A stretch of DNA of 36,776 nucleotides from Polyrhizophydium stewartii (lineage: Eukaryota > Chytridiomycota > Chytridiomycetes > Rhizophydiales): assembly GCA_027604665.1 (NCBI GenBank), contig JADGIZ010000040.1:1-36776 (forward strand). Direction: 5' to 3'. The stretch's first letter is position 1. Each line of letters begins with the position of its first letter. Under the pieces are notes generated by a model, which did not search any database, was not told where the DNA came from, and worked only from the letters and a program-made list of their open reading frames with translations. This document shows, one piece after another, positions 34,985-36,776 of the stretch. The position numbers and the translations under genes are program-made.

Positions 34985-36524
34985 TTACGCCTCGGCCTCG
35001 GCCTCGCCCTCCTCCTCGTCGAACTCGCCCTCCTCCTCGGCGGTGGCATCCTGGTACTGCTGGTACTCGGAGACGAGGTCGTTCATGTTGGACTCGGCCT
35101 CGGTGAACTCCATCTCGTCCATGCCCTCGCCCGTGTACCAGTGAAGGAAAGCCTTGCGGCGGAACATGGCCGTGAACTGGTCCGAGATGCGCTTGAACAG
35201 CTCCTGGATGGCCGTCGAGTTGCCGACAAAGGTGACGGACATCTTGAGGCCCTTGGGCGGGATGTCACAGACGGCGGTCTTGACGTTGTTGGGGATCCAC
35301 TCGACAAAGTACGACGAGTTCTTGTTCTGCACGTTGAGCATCTGCTCGTCGACCTCCTTCATGGACATGCGGCCGCGGAACATGGCGGCGACGGTGAGGT
35401 AGCGGCCGTGGCGCGGGTCCGAGGCAGCCATCATGTTCTTGGCGTCGAACATCTGCTGGGTGAGCTCGGGGACCGTGAGGGCGCGGTACTGCTGCGAGCC
35501 GCGCGACGTGAGGGGCGCGAAGCCGACCATGAAGAAGTGCAGACGCGGGAAGGGCACCATGTTGACGGCGAGCTTGCGCAGGTCCGAGTTGAGCTGGCCG
35601 GGGAAGCGCAGGCAGGTGGTGACGCCGCTCATGACGGCCGACACGAGGTGGTTGAGGTCGCCGTACGTGGGCGTGGTGAGCTTGAGGGTGCGGAAGCAGA
35701 TGTCGTACAGGGCCTCGTTGTCAATGCAGAAGGTCTCGTCCGAGTTCTCGACGAGCTGGTGGACCGACAGCGTGGCGTTGTAGGGCTCGACGACTGTGTC
35801 CGAGACCTTGGGCGACGGCACGACCGAGAACGTGCACATCATGCGGTCGGGGTACTCCTCGCGGATCTTGGAGATCAGGAGGGTGCCCATGCCGGCGCCG
35901 GTGCCGCCGCCGAGCGAGTGGGTGATCTGGAAGCCCTGGAGGCAGTCGCACGACTCGGCCTCCTTGCGGACAACGTCGAGGACCGAGTCGACAAGCTCGG
36001 CGCCCTCGGTGTAGTGGCCCTTGGCCCAGTTGTTGCCGGCGCCCGACTGGCCAAAGACAAAGTTGTCCTGTTGGCGGCGGGAGGAGCGATGCGCGGGACA
36101 CGGGCGGTCAGCGGCGGTCATCGGGCGCGCGCCAGACCAAACAATGGCGCGACTCGGCGCGCGAGTAGGGGGAGGGGGCCGCCGCATGGCACTCACCGGG
36201 CGGAAGAGCTGGCCAAAGGGACCGGCGCGGACAGAGTCCATGGTGCCGGGCTCGAGGTCGACCAGGACGGCGCGGGGCACGTACTTGCCGCCGGTGGCCT
36301 CGTTGTAGTAGACGTTGATGCGCTCGAGCTGGAGATCCGAGTCGCCATGGTAGGTGCCAGTGGGGTCGATGCCGTGCTGTTGGCGGCCATTGTTGTGTGG
36401 AGAGATGCGATGGGCGGCGGCGGCGGCGGCGGCGCTGTCAGCCAAGCGGCGCGGGCGGGCGGGCAGGCGGGCAGCGCGCGGCACGCACCTCGTCGGACGT
36501 GACTTCCCAGAACTTGGCGCCGAT
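34985..36524 (-). CDS. TUB2: Beta-tubulin (first exon off the right edge)
   Basis: Microtubule subunit. Visible exons are 36524-36489 (36 nt, [12 protein letters not shown]), 36376-36197 and 36067-34985. By comparison with other beta-tubulins about 15 N-terminal residues (MREI...) lie beyond the window; I see no such exon up to base 36776. The GTP-binding loop [20 protein letters not shown] is intact. Numbering from the missing start, F167, E198 and F200 ([17 protein letters not shown]) are the fungal, benzimidazole-sensitive type. The C-terminal tail is [20 protein letters not shown]: it contains the EGEF motif followed by acidic residues found in axonemal beta-tubulins, which fits a flagellated cell. 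Intron acceptors follow the CTGAC pattern. Codon use is strongly G/C-ending. Confidence 0.96.
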
Positions 36525-36776
36525 CTGGAGGTGGTGGGCGAGGCGAGACGGGGCGAGACGTCAGCAGTCGGGCGGCAGCAGGCGCAGGGTCGGGGAGGGG
36601 GGCGGCGAGGCACGGCAGCCGTGGCAGGCAAGCCTCGAACATGCCGCCGCCACGCTTGCGAACACAAGCGGGCGGGGCAGCACGCGGGTGCGTGTGTGCG
36701 TGAGGCGGCGTGTGTGCGAGGCGGCGCGAGCAGCCGGGCGGTCGCTCGGCCGGGCGGCCGGGCGCATGGGGGAGGG

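Overview
This is a gene-dense, intron-rich, GC-rich nuclear eukaryotic window holding about 17 protein-coding genes in 36.8 kb. The contents point to a flagellated (zoosporic, chytrid-like) fungus. Beta-tubulin has the fungal residues F167, E198 and F200 and a C-terminal EGEF axonemal motif. There is an intraflagellar-transport dynein light intermediate chain (DYNC2LI1) beside a small RIIa-like protein. A family GT90/CAP10-type glycosyltransferase and a TRF4-type poly(A) polymerase accompany them. The species cannot be named from the sequence. I see no tRNA, rRNA, transposon or CRISPR array.

Layout, left to right. TRF4/PAPD5-like polymerase (-, 3' end off the window); mitochondrial intermediate peptidase (-); RUN-domain coiled-coil protein (+); DYNC2LI1 (-); an unrecognised 189-aa protein (-) sharing a 61-bp divergent gap with the RIIa-like protein (+); a C8orf76-like TPR protein (-); otubain (+); a long ARM-repeat protein (-); EF-hand aspartate/glutamate carrier (-); FIG4 phosphoinositide phosphatase (-); prefoldin subunit 5 (-); LRR single-pass membrane protein (-); GT90 glycosyltransferase (-); PC4/SUB1 coactivator (+); STE20/MAP4K-type kinase with a CNH domain (-); beta-tubulin (-, first exon off the right edge). 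Spacing is tight, from 3 to about 370 bp, apart from one 0.8-kb gap.

Gene structure is the most informative part. Splicing the genes by hand gives a consistent code: short introns (mostly 50-130 nt), donors usually GTGCG or GTGAG, and a CTGAC branch site that in most introns lies 10-45 nt before the acceptor AG. Against that background the prefoldin-5 gene holds an intron with a perfect U12-type donor (ATATCCTTTT), a U12-like branch site and an AC acceptor. Removing it restores an ungapped PFDN5 protein, which implies that this lineage keeps a minor spliceosome. Two probable GC-AG introns, several microexons (14, 19, 28, 36 and 42 nt) and an LRR region with one repeat per 66-72-nt phase-2 exon are also visible.

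The genes do not form one pathway. Several relate to the flagellum and membranes: axonemal tubulin, IFT dynein, the RIIa-like protein, FIG4 and the RUN protein. The rest are housekeeping.
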